64,000 nucleotides of DNA from Lepidurus packardi (Eukaryota > Arthropoda > Branchiopoda > Notostraca > Triopsidae), in NCBI GenBank assembly GCA_023053545.1, contig JAKZAN010000003.1, forward strand, positions 1,391,501 through 1,455,500, written 5' to 3'. Position 1 is the stretch's first letter; the number at the start of each line of letters is the position of its first letter. The notes beneath the pieces are model-generated. The model saw nothing but the letters and a program-made list of their open reading frames with translations. It was not told where the DNA came from and did not search any database. A program made the position numbers and the translations under genes. Below are positions 52,697 to 62,460 of this stretch, in pieces.

Positions 52697-54388
52697 CAGG
52701 CCCGCCCAGAGGGGGGGGGGGGGTGGGTGGGTGGGGCGATTTGTCCCGGGCCCCGGCTGCTTGGGGGGCCCCCACTTGGATTTTTTGCACACAAAAATAC
52801 TGCTAAAAAATATTTGACAAAACTGCTCAATTTTTTTCAACACTTTTTAAAGCTTGTGAAACTCGCCATCTTGATGTATTGCGCACGCTCTAAAATCTTA
52901 TAAACAACTGTAAAAAACCGCGCTCTTTTTTCAAGGTTACGGTTTCGGGCCATAGGGAGCACAACTAAAATATTCTCACCACAGATGACAGCAGCTCCTA
53001 AGAGATCAGGCAATTGATGGAGTTTGGGTTAGCTTATGGCTTAGTCTATCTATCACTTGACTATTCAGAATTAATTAGAATGAAGAGAAATCACCCGTCT
53101 GGTGCTCAAAAAAGAAAACTTAAACGGGATAGGGATTCTGCAGACCAGCGTGGTAAAATAACATTGATCGACTTGGGTTGGATTTCGCAGCCCAGTTCCA
53201 GTCGCAACGAAATCGTTGAACATTCACTTACTACAGAAATTTGGTTCGAAAATGCTCAACAAGTGAATGAATGTAAATTTGTCAATTCCTAAAATTCCTA
53301 AATTCCTCAAATCTCTTGAGCTTCTTCAAGAACTGGATTTGCCACCTGAAGCGCACGCGGATGCAGATACACTTGATAATTGGATGTCATCTTTTCACTT
53401 CGTCCTTTTGAGTAGATTTTGGTACAAGACTCTGCAGGCCATCGATGACAGGAACAAGCTGCTACAAAAAGCGGGTCTTAGCATTGAAGGAGAACTTAGA
53501 GAATGCAGAAACCTTCTTCAAGACATCGAAACATTGAGAACGAACTGGGACCAACTAGTAAGTGAAGCTAAACTAGTCGCTACTCAGTTGGGCTTCGAAA
53601 GCCAGCTAAAAACCAAAGCACTCCATAAAAGGAAGACTTTTTATGGTGAAGCGAAAAATACGGAGCACTTGCATGAAACAGCGGAGGACAAGTTTAAAGT
53701 AGAAGTCTTTTTGGCCACTTTAGACAGAATATCAATGGAAATTAAAGAGCGTTTTCAAGCAGCGAATAACATTTGCAATCTCTTCTCTTTTCTTTGGGAC
53801 CAAGAAGTCACAAATATGGATTTAATACATCGGAAAACCAAAAGTCTCGCTCAAGCTTATTCTCGTGATTTAAATGAAGAAGATCTAGTCGAAGAAATGC
53901 GACCTTTTGTCAAGATTCGTGAAAATTTTCTCCAGTCAAAGCTTTGCTCTCCCTTGAAGCTGCTAAACAAAATATATGAACATTCCTTAGAGACCTTGTT
54001 TCCTCAGATTTGTATATCGTTGCGTATGTTTCTTTGTTTGCCTGTGTCAGTTGCGTCTGCTGAGCGATCTTTCAGCAAGATGTCCCTCGTAAAAAACCAC
54101 TTGCGCTCCACTATGGGCCAGGAACGACTAAATCATTTACTGATTTTATCTGTTGAACACAAACTGGCTCGGAATCTTAATTACGATAATTTAATTGACG
54201 AGTTTGCAATGCGAAGAGCAAGAAAGTCTGTATTCTGAATTTTTCTTTTGTTTTGTCTATATACAAGTCTGATTTAATCAAGATTACATAAGGTTTTCAA
54301 TTTTTTAAATACTTTTTTTTACAGTTTTTTATGTGCACCAAAGAGGCCTCAATAAAAGAAGCGGTCAATAGGCGCAGCCTACGACGGC

Positions 54389-54419
<31 letters not shown>

Positions 54420-54473
54420 GGGGCCTCCATTTCAGGTTCACCCTGGGCCCCGTCTAACCTCTGGGCGGCCCTG
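52697..54473 (+). mobile_element. hAT transposon 2, internally deleted, in LINE copy B
   Basis: Ends CAGGCCCGCCCAGAGG (52697) and CCTCTGGGCGGCCCTG (ending 54473) are inverted repeats, flanked by the exact 8-bp duplication CCTATACC (52689-52696 and 54474-54481). At 1,777 bp it retains the start and C-terminal half of the transposase. It carries a G-rich stretch near the left end and a run of 26 A at 54393-54418 near the right end. Confidence 0.95.
53080..54238 (+). pseudogene. hAT transposase 2 (ZMYM1/DUF4371-like), middle deleted
   Basis: ATG 53080 gives the N-terminus typical of this hAT group (MKRNHPSGAQKRKLKRDRDS). It shifts frame near 53270 and continues directly with the C-terminal half: ETLRTNWDQLVSEAK, KVEVFLATLDRISMEIKERF, and the hATC dimerisation motif VSVASAERSFSKMSLVKNHLRS. 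The zinc finger and the catalytic Asp blocks are missing, so it cannot be an active transposase. The ~323-residue C-terminal frame is otherwise uninterrupted. Confidence 0.85.
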
Positions 54474-54481
54474 CCTATACC

Positions 54482-55001
54482 CTAAAATACTCCAGTACAC
54501 AGAATTTATGTGGTAAGCAGTGAAAAAGCTAGGCTACTTATAGACGAGTCTTGGAAGTCACCACCAACTTCACTTAAAATGGCACGGAAATGGGTGGAAG
54601 ACCGGAAAATGAAGCAATGGAAAAGCCGTTGGGATAATACCACGAACCCCCTTCGCACCCTAGTACTAGAACCCTCTTGTCATAGCATCATGGATGTCCC
54701 TCTTCCCAGGAGTATTATCTCCAAGATGATACAACTGAGAACAACTCATTACCCCACCAAAAGCTACCTCAAACGTATCCAGAAATGTAACTCCGTTAGA
54801 TGCCCATGCCAAGATCAAGCAAAACAAGATCTCCGTCACCTACTTTTCCATTGTCGTAGATTAAACAAAGAACGTGCACAATTTCTTCGCAATTTAAGCC
54901 AAAACCAAGTCCACTTTAACGCACAAGTCATTGTAACCAACCCAAAAGTTTTTCCGGCACTCACCCATTTTATGTCCGAAGCTATAAAAATTTGTAAGTA
55001 A
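54482..55001 (+). pseudogene. LINE copy B ORF2 C-terminus
   Basis: Coding after the hAT continues to SWKSPPTSLKMARKWVEDRK, LPRSIISKMIQLRTTHYPTK and the Cys/His cluster CPCQDQAKQDLRHLLFHC, parallel to copy A (CICRSQMKQDVLHLLFHC), ending at 55001. Confidence 0.82.
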
Positions 55002-55179
55002 TGGCGTAAAAATCACACAAGTCTCCAGTGTCTCAGTGTAGTGTAAAATTCCAGTCTTTCACGCCCTATGGACAACGTGCAAACGTTGTCTAATGTTCAT
55101 GCTCAGTTAACAGTAACTTTGAAAATATTATGTTAAAACCAATAAAAAGTTCCAGCAATAGGCTTCGGCCTACGCTGGT

Positions 55180-55226
<47 letters not shown>
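55002..55226 (+). other. LINE copy B 3' UTR and poly-A tail
   Basis: Ends GGCTTCGGCCTACGCTGGTAAAGT followed by 42 A (55185-55226). The palindromic GGCTTCGGCC is shared with copy A, and may be a 3' stem-loop recognised by the RT. Confidence 0.8.
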
Positions 55227-55227
<1 letters not shown>

Positions 55228-55268
55228 GCTCCACCCATTCACGAAAGGCCACACCGCGTCCCAATATC

Positions 55269-55911
55269 TCAGCGTGGCGTAATAGAACAGCACGTCCAAG
55301 AAATGTTGAAAAAAATGTCATTCGAACCGAACTCTCCCTGGAGTGCACCCGTTATCCTAGTGAAAAAGAAAGATGGTTCGGAACGGTTCTGCGTAGACTT
55401 CAGGAAGTTAAACAACGTAACTAAAAAAGACATCTACCCTTTACCTCGCGTCGACGACACGCTATACCTACTTGGAAATTCGAAATTCTTCTCAACATTA
55501 GATTTAGCCCGCGGCTATTGGCAGGTAGAAGTGGCTCCGGAAGATAGTGAAAAAACGGCTTTTTGAACATTCAATGGGCATTACGAATTCCAATGCCTAC
55601 CATTCGGACTAACTAACGCCCCAGCAACGTTCCAACGTTTAATGCAACGACTATTGCTTCCAATCTGCACAAATTTCGCCATGGTCTATTTGGATGATGT
55701 CATAATATTCTCCAAATCCTTTCAAAACCATATCAGCCACCTTCGTACTGTATTGGGATTATTGTCGAAAGCTGGTTTAAAACTCAAGCAAAAAAAATGC
55801 CATTTCGGGCAGCAATCAGTCAAGTACTTTTGTCACATAGTATCGGTACACGGAGTAGCCCCAGATCCCGAAAAAATTATAGCCGTCCAAAATTTCCCTA
55901 AACCCAGGTGA
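55269..55911 (+). pseudogene. Gypsy element 3 RT fragment
   Basis: The frame reads IEQHVQEMLKKMSFEPNSPW, VDFRKLNNVTKKDIYPLPRVD, ARGYWQVEVAPEDSEKTAF, an in-frame TGA (55564-55566), FGLTNAPATFQRLMQRL, catalytic MVYLDDVIIFSK (intact) and VKYFCHIVSVHGVAPDPEKI. It ends abruptly at FPKPR where the env-like sequence starts. RNase H and integrase are gone. Confidence 0.87.
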
Positions 55912-56325
55912 AGGTGGGCGGAATGGCAATCGTCTCCCAATGTGCATCTATGCAGATCCACTTCGACGCGGTACAAACCCCTTGCGGCTATCAACCGAAA
56001 TTCGGGAACTATACAATAGCCAAAGACGATTGGTCCCTCTACCCATTCCGGGCCTGCTACTGGGCTAATAACATGACAAATTTCAACGGGAAAGCCTACC
56101 GGTATATTAATAACTCGTGGTCAACCATATCTGCAGATACCACTTTTCCCACTACAAAATGGAACCACTCCTTCCGTTTCGTCGCAGAAGCATCACTGTC
56201 CACGTCCCTGAACACCCTATTGCACCCAAGCGACCAAGCTCAAGAAAACCTTAACGTCCTAACCGATCTCCTATCGATCCTGCAGGAACCAGGGACGCAC
56301 CACATACAAAACGCAATAGTCGACG
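55912..56325 (+). pseudogene. Envelope-like ectodomain fragment of Gypsy element 3
   Basis: About 138 residues with several Cys and at least four Asn-glycosylation sequons (NYT, NMT, NNS, NHS), Trp/Tyr-rich and without enzymatic motifs. Position between pol and the LTR suggests env. Both ends are cut, by the deletion from RT and by the LTR. The last ~30 codons of the open frame lie in the LTR and are not env. I did not recognise the glycoprotein family, so env is inference. Confidence 0.45.
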
Positions 56326-56520
56326 TTGTCCAGTTACCGAAAGGTATAAAGGACAGCAGGGAAGTGATTCGGGTCGGCAGTGTGATTCTAGAGTGTAACA
56401 AGTTGAGTCCGTGCGAATACAGTTGAGGAATAAGCTTCAAAGTCTCTTGCGTTGTCGTAGTTACTACTGCTCATTAAGAAGCCTAAAACGTAAGTACAGC
56501 GTTTTAATAATAACACTACA
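56326..56520 (+). repeat. LTR fragment (3' part) of Gypsy element 3
   Basis: Matches the minus strand of the solo LTR at 43817-44154: CAGTTACCGAAAGGTATAAAGG, GGAAGTGATT, GCTTCAAAGTC, GCGTTGTCGTAGTTACTA, AGAAGCCTAAAACGTAAGTAC, with scattered differences. TATAAA at about 56344 may be the LTR promoter box. Confidence 0.85.
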
Positions 56521-57060
56521 GTTGGTCTAAAGTGATCGAACAAAATGGTTCATACATAGTTTAATAAAATTCGCTATGTGCAGAGAAATTCGCTTTCAAA
56601 TTTTGGGTAATTTACTGCACGGACATTTCGAGTGACCCAATACATCGGTAATAGCTCAGCAGAAGCAGTAACAGTATTGATGGCGGCGTATTAAGTCTTT
56701 GACATCAAATACTCCTCTTACGTGAAGCCAACTCTATTATTTCTACAATCGGAATGCCTCGGATTCAAAGATAAGGAAACGCAAATGTGCGTTTCGCTGG
56801 TATCGTTCTTGCCTTTCCTCACAGAGGCAAAAGCATGTCTCGAAAGTCCGTAGTCATCCGTCTGTAGTTTCTGATGTTCGTTGTTCTAATGTTCGTAAAA
56901 CATCCTTGTACGTTTGTATTTTTACGTTTATGGTTTATTTGTAATTCAGCTTATTTTTTGTTGTTTGCTATTGTTTTTTGTTTTGTCGTTTGCAACACAA
57001 AATGACAAAAAAAGAAATAAATGAATTCCACTTACTGCACATTAAGGTTTACGTTATTGA
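56521..57060. other. Unassigned non-coding stretch
   Basis: About 540 bp with only short frames and T-rich sequence at 56930-57000. I see no domain, repeat or RNA gene. Confidence 0.3.
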
Positions 57061-57240
57061 AGCCCGAGTACTTCTAGAAGTGGAGTTTCCGAAGTGCACT
57101 TTTAGAAGCCCAACGACTTCAAAAAGTGAAGATTTCAAACTGCAATTTTAGAAGCCAGACGGCTTCTAAAACTGCAGATTCGAAGTTCACTTTTAGACGC
57201 TCGAAGACTTCTAAAAGTGCAGTTCTGAAACTGCTGTTAT
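57061..57240. repeat. Short inverted/tandem repeat cluster (CTTCTAAAAGTGCA words)
   Basis: Within 180 bp the word ACTTTTAGAAGC and its complement GCTTCTAAAAGT recur in variant form at about 57070, 57100, 57145, 57170, 57192 and 57208, spaced 20-50 bases and alternating in orientation. Each pair can fold into a hairpin. Not coding. Confidence 0.7.
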
Positions 57241-57342
57241 TGGGAGGGTGCTGCATTCGCAAAAAAATAGAAGAAAGCACTGCACTCCCGTTTACCCGTT
57301 TTTCGTGGACGTTTTTCTCCAAAAATCGCAGAAGTTTTGTAA

Positions 57343-58803
57343 CAGTGTATATAGGGGAGGGTCGGGTACTTTGACACGGGGGTGCTATGACACAACTCTT
57401 TTGTAAAATCATCTATTGGGAAATTCCGTAAAAGGCTAAACTGTTGAGAGACATCTATAGTACCAATGTTTCAACGTAGTCACAAAACAGAAAAGTTGCG
57501 TGGACGCGAGGTAAGAATTAAAAGTTGTTTTTTTCACATTTTTCACACCGCTGCAACTGTTTTGCGTGCTCAACTGAACTCTGTCAAACCAGGTGTATGC
57601 TACGTAAAATAACCAGTACTTGTCAGGTGATGTGTTAGTCTTAGGTACCTGAAACCTTGAAAATTTTTTTAGAATTCAGCGGCGTCTTGGAAAAAACTGC
57701 TGTTTACTTCAAGATGGCGGTGTCGGCTATTATGACACACGTCTATTCGGCGTGTTTGACACGAGTCATAGCACCCGACTGCAAGAGTATACAGCTAGAA
57801 ATTAATGGGAAACCAATGTTATGTATGATATAACTAGAAAAACGTATTTTTAATTTCTCAATTATATGTAGCGTCAGTTTGGTTAAAAAATCAGGGCCTG
57901 AGGAAGAGCTAACTGTTGAAAACAATCCATTACTGGATCTTACAACACAATTTGATTATTTGTTACTGACATTTGCGTTGTTATTTCAGAACAATGAGCA
58001 ATTCGAAAAAACACAGAAGGCAGTATACTGACGAGCAGCTTAAAACTGCTGTGACTCTGGTAGTCGAAAAGTGTGAGACAATTAGAGATGCCGGAAAAGC
58101 GTGTGGCATACCTTTGTGGCATACCTTGTGGCTACGGACGCTATCTCGCTACGTGAGTGAGGAAAAATCGAAAGATATTCCGTGTGCGGAAGTAAAGAAG
58201 AAGGAAATTGGTAAATGTCTATTTACTCGTAAGAAAAAAATTCTGCTGGCTAAGTATTTATTAAAAGCATAAAAAATCCACCATGGCCTTACGAAAGGAC
58301 AGTTTATGCAATTCGCTTATAAGTTCGCTAAAGTGATCAAGAAGAACGTTCCGAAATCGTGGGAAATCAGCGATAAAGCTGGCAAAGACTGGTATTACGG
58401 ATTTATGACCAGGAACCCCGAGCTCAGTCTTCGGAAACCAGAGCCTTGTAGTCTTACGCGAGCCACCGGTTTCAACAGAGAAAATGTCAATCTCTTCTAC
58501 GACAACTTGGAAAGAGTCTTAACAAAATACAAATTTGGCCCTGAGAGTACTTTCAATATTGAAGAAACAGCGGTCACGACGGTGCATGTCCCGCCAAACG
58601 TGATAGCTGGAAAAGGAGTGAAACAATTAGGACAAGTAACTTCAGGCGAACGAGGAATTCTTGTAACTCTTGTAGGAGCTATAAATGCTCTCGGAACTCC
58701 CCTGCCACCATTTCTTGTATTTTAACGAGTAAACTTTAGAGAATCAATGCTCACTGGAGCTCCTCCATCATCTGCTGGAGCTGCAAACCCCAGTGGCTGG
58801 ATG
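57343..58803 (+). mobile_element. Pogo-type DNA transposon 3, right half lost to hAT insertion
   Basis: A plausible left terminus lies at 57343-57400 (CAGTGTATATAGGGGAGGGTCGGGTACTTTGACACG), the style of ends seen in Tc1/pogo elements. The words GACACG and TATGACACA recur inside (57720-57775). The transposase starts at 57994 and is cut at 58803 by hAT 3. The right terminus was not found. Confidence 0.6.
57994..58803 (+). pseudogene. Pogo/Jerky-like transposase 3, N-terminal two thirds
   Basis: ATG 57994 follows an acceptor-like TTATTTCAG. The protein holds a psq-type helix-turn-helix (RRQYTDEQLKTAVTLVVEK), a TAA at 58270-58272, a CENP-B-like second domain (KDWYYGFMTRNPELSLRKPE), and the start of the DDE domain: ESTFNIEETAVTTVHVPPNV. 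The usual first catalytic residue is Asp in N-DET; here it is Glu (IEET). It continues GVKQLGQVTSGERGILVTLVG, a TAA at 58723, and SGWM before the hAT 3 end. The remaining catalytic acids are absent. Confidence 0.8.
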
Positions 58804-59513
58804 CAGGGGCGAACTGGCCATTGTGGTAAAGTGGCAGAGTGCCACCTGCGCTGGTCATCGAATATTTTTTTTTCTTTGTTTTTCTGTAGCCTAACGTTAA
58901 AGCTCATACATAACATAGACAAACTGTGGAATGCAAGTATACCAAAAGAGTTGTTGCCTGTGATTCCGGCGTACCATGTATATCAACTTGTTTATTTGGA
59001 ATGGTTGTCATTTGAAAAGCACGGGCATGCGGACTTGCATCGCTGTGCTAGAGCTTACGGGAAAAGCTACGGCTCTTGCCCACGCGCTTGTCCCTTAATA
59101 CTACTACGCATGCCGGGGCTCTGCATATGGCTGCCATTCCATATAAACAAGTCGATGTACATGGTACGCCGGCGCCTATCTCAGGCAACAATTAAACAGG
59201 TTGTAGTACGTCAACAGATTGCAAGCTTGGTAAGTTGAATTAAGCTATACAAACCAGACAAAAATAGAAAGATTCGCTGTTTGGGGCATACATTTTTTAT
59301 TATCCAGAGGAGGACTTTTGCTTTGCTAAACAGTAAAGTGAAAACTGTCTTTTGCTCAACGGATCAATCCGTTATAATGAAGTTAATCCGAGTAAAATTG
59401 AAGTGTTTGTTCACTATATAATTTAATTTAAAGATTACTATAAAGATTTAATATTAACATTACACTATATGATTTAATTTAAAGATTTTCTATCACTGTA
59501 TAATTTAGTGAGC
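58804..59513 (+). other. hAT 3 5' non-coding region
   Basis: Contains open but domain-free frames (58747-59238) and the repeated word ACTATATAATTTAATTTAAAGATT (about 59414 and 59464). No RNA gene was recognised. Confidence 0.4.
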
Positions 59514-62460
59514 ATGGAAGAAAGGAAAGCCGCCAAGAAAGGTGGCGCCGGAAGGATAAGGGAAAAACGAGCCGCAGATTTGGAAAAGGCCGGAACTAAT
59601 CCAAAACAGCAAAAAATTAGCTCCGTGATTGCAGTAACTTTTAATTTTTTCAGTGCACTTTTTGCTATAGTTCAATTACCAAAATAGGCCGCAGCACAAA
59701 ATGAAACGTCAAATTCCTCCCAAGTAAACTTTTATCCCGAAAACGAAAGTCAACCTTTCCATAATGACGAAGAGCTAGGAGTTTGCAAAGGTACCGAACT
59801 AGTAGCGGGTGTGTCTTGCGACAAAAGCGAAGAATCCTCCGCTCGCTCCGGACCAACATTCTGAGAAATATCGCTACATCCGAGACACCCCAAGAAGCAA
59901 GCGTTGCTGAGAATGAAGAAGACTTTAGTTTCAATTTACCCTCAAACTGCACTCTCCACCAAAAACTCGCTTTTATAAAACGGCATCCCATTCAGCCTAT
60001 GTCATTTAGCGAGGTAGATTCTATGCCGTACGTGCCCCAAAAATTGTATAGTCGTTCCCTCGTGAACGGAGGTGAAGTGCAAAGGTCATGGTTAACAGTC
60101 AAAGTTGAACACAGGCAAACTAAGAGCCTCTATTGTAGCATATGCATTGCCTTCTCTGAGAAACCTTCCACATTCAAGACTGGATTCACCGACTTTCGTC
60201 ACGCGTACCAACTTGTGGAGCGTCATGAAAATTCTCAAACCCATCGTGACAGTGTTCAAGCATTTATTATGCACAAGCAGAACGGAGATATTGATATGCT
60301 CATTAACAAAGATCTTGTTAACTTAAGAGCCTCGCAGATTCAAAAGAACGTTGACGTTTTATATCGAGTGTTTGAAATCGTCAAACACCTCGCTAAACAG
60401 GGACTCCCTTTTAGAGGTCATGGGACTAGTGAATCCCTTTAAAATCTTCATGACGTGTCTTCTAATCATGGAAACTTTCTTGAAACAGTTAAGTTGGTTT
60501 CACTTTTCGACAGCGTTCTTAACGGGCATCTGCAGAAATCTGTCGAATTAAGTGAAAATCGAAAGCTTGCACTGTCAGGTAAAGAGACTGTAAGTTCCGG
60601 AAGAGGAAATTTAGTCACATTTCTTTCTAAGACAACTGTAGACAAGGTAATTGAGGCTATGTTGATTGGATTTCGGAAAAAGATCATCCAGCGCATTGGT
60701 GGCAAAAAGTTCAGCATTCAGTTAGATTCCACACAAGATGTCAGTGTAGTAAATCAAGGTATGTTAATAGTTCGGTTTGTTTTCAATGAACGTCGTGAGG
60801 AAAGACTGTTAGCTGTTTTGGATGTCCAAGATAGCACAGGTACTGGCATGCATAAGCAGCTGCAAAACTTCATCTCGCAACATCGCCTGAATATGTCCAA
60901 TATCGTTGGTATGTCTTTCGATGGTGCGTCCAACATGCGAGGTGAGTTTCGTGGTTTGCAGGCCCAAATTGTCAAGGAGGTACCGAGTGCTGTATATGTT
61001 TGGTGTTACTGTCACATCCTTAACCTGTGTATTATCGACTCCTGCCAGCCAGTTGACGCAAGTAAGTTCTTTGGCTTACTAAACAGGTTGGCAACTTTTT
61101 TCGGCGATTCATGTAAAAGGGCAGATGTTTGGAGAAAATTGGGAAGCGGAAATTTTGGGAATGATAAGCTGAAGAAACTTCAAGCTCTAGGCCAGACACG
61201 CTGGTGGGCTCGAGAGAAGGCTGTACAAAGGATGTTTGGCGAGCCTGGAAGCCTTTTTTTAGATACATTGATAGCTCTTTCGGAAATTGCCGATTCTCGG
61301 AAATTTGACAGAAATGTCGCTTCTGAGGCCGAAAGTCTAATGTTTGGCTTAAATACCTTCAACAACATCCTTGTGGCTCACGTCTTTTTGGAAATTTTTT
61401 CGATTTTTGGGCCAGTCTCGAGGTATCTCCAAACCAAAGGTTTGGACATCCTCACAGCCTACGTGATGTTAGAACGTGGAAAGGAAAGCGTATAGGGCTT
61501 AAAATTTGAAAAGGTTTATCAGGCTGCAACGAAGTTCGCTTGCACAATGAATGACACGATTGAAATATCAGATGAGATCGACTTTGAAATTCAAGTTGCA
61601 ACGGAGATAAAGAAGGTTTACGTTTCAAAAAAGAAACGAATGCCAGGAGAGTGTTCCGCTGACGAAAGACCTCGTGATCCTGTGGAACGTTTTCGAGTAG
61701 AAGTTTTCAGGGCAATAGTTGACAAGCTAGTCGCAAGTTTGAACGAGAGGTTCACGAAAAATGCGGGTTTACTAAAAGACGCGCAATTCCTTGACCTTCG
61801 TCACTTTTCCGAGATCTCAAAAAATACTGATATTATCCTTCCTGGTAGCTTGCCAAAAATTGCAACGCATGCGTGCGTTAACGCAGAATCTCTTAAAAGA
61901 GAACTCATTCAGTTTTCGGGATTGTATCCGTCGCTTATCTCGCTTCTAGAAGATGAAGATGGTGTTGAAGTATCCAATCAAAGTATTCCTGCCGAGAGCA
62001 GCGAGTCAGTTGAACTTAATATGGACCTTGACGATGAGCGTTTATCTGAATCGTCCATAAATGAAACGCATGAACAGGAAGGAACTGACGAGCTGCAAGC
62101 TACATGTTTGAAAGGTGAAAGTGCCGGAGTCCAGGGTTGTACTGGCACTGGTAGATGCACCTTGTGCATAGCATGTGTTCACAAGATTTTATACCGGTAC
62201 AATTTGTGTGCTGCGGCCTACACAAACCTATTCACTGTCTATGAATACCTCCTTACGTTGTCTTTCACTCAAGTATCTTGTGAACGTGCTTGTAGCAAGC
62301 TAAAATTAGTTAAGACTCGCTTGCGCGCTAATATGAGTCAGCCCCTCCTAGAGGCTTTGATGCTTGTCAGTTTTTAAAGAGATTTAGTCGAAGAAATCAA
62401 GTTTGAAGAAGTATTGAGTTCAGTCCGTCAAAGTTCCAGTTTAATGAATCGGTTTCTAAC
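59514..62460 (+). pseudogene. hAT transposase 3 (ZMYM1/DUF4371-like), near full length, broken
   Basis: ATG 59514 gives MEERKAAKKGGAGRIREKRA. A shift near 59855 leads to the TTF-type zinc finger region (SLYCSICIAFSEKPSTFKTGFTD, HENSQTH). A TAA at 60440-60442 and another shift precede the catalytic part: FSIQLDSTQDVSVVNQGML, IVGMSFDGASNMRG, CYCHILNLCIID, LGQTRWWAREKA. A TAG at 61493 and one more shift lead to the C-terminus with a Cys cluster (GCTGTGRCTLCIACVHKI) and hATC motif (QVSCERACSKLKLVKTRLRA). After TAA 62375-62377 the frame continues (RDLVEEIKFEEVLSSVRQSS) until hAT 4. All domains are present; at least five breaks. Confidence 0.86.

Larger units (their letters stand above)
46342..55226 (+). 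mobile_element. LINE copy B, plus strand, with nested Harbinger and hAT elements
   Basis: The same family as copy A: ORF1 with knuckles, APE endonuclease, RT, and Cys/His tail, then a 3' end with GGCTTCGGCCTACGCTGG and a poly-A tail of 42 (55185-55226). Harbinger (46513-49554) splits the 5' part and a deleted hAT (52697-54473) splits ORF2. The left boundary with the MADF gene is uncertain (46342-46512). Confidence 0.78.
55236..56520 (+). mobile_element. Gypsy element 3, internally deleted fragment
   Basis: Part of a Gypsy RT is joined to an env-like ectodomain fragment and then to the 3' ~195 bp of an LTR, all in the same orientation, so two internal deletions must have occurred. The left end starts right after the LINE poly-A. 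The LTR part matches the solo LTR at 43817-44154 (minus strand). The end AATAATAACACTACA at 56520 corresponds to the LTR terminus. Confidence 0.75.
58804..62460 (+). mobile_element. hAT transposon 3, inserted in pogo element 3
   Basis: The left end CAGGGGCGAACTGGCC (58804) fits hAT termini and interrupts pogo coding after SGWM. The transposase follows and its last codons are cut at 62461 by hAT 4. The right end, and thus the 8-bp duplication expected to match GCTGGATG (58796-58803), is outside the window or lost. Confidence 0.65.

Noticed and set aside
55090..55348. Poly-Phe minus-strand frames
   Set aside because: Antisense of the LINE poly-A tail.
58804..59240. Possible separate gene over the 163-residue frame near 58747-59238
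   Set aside because: It starts in pogo, crosses the hAT 3 terminus and has no domain.
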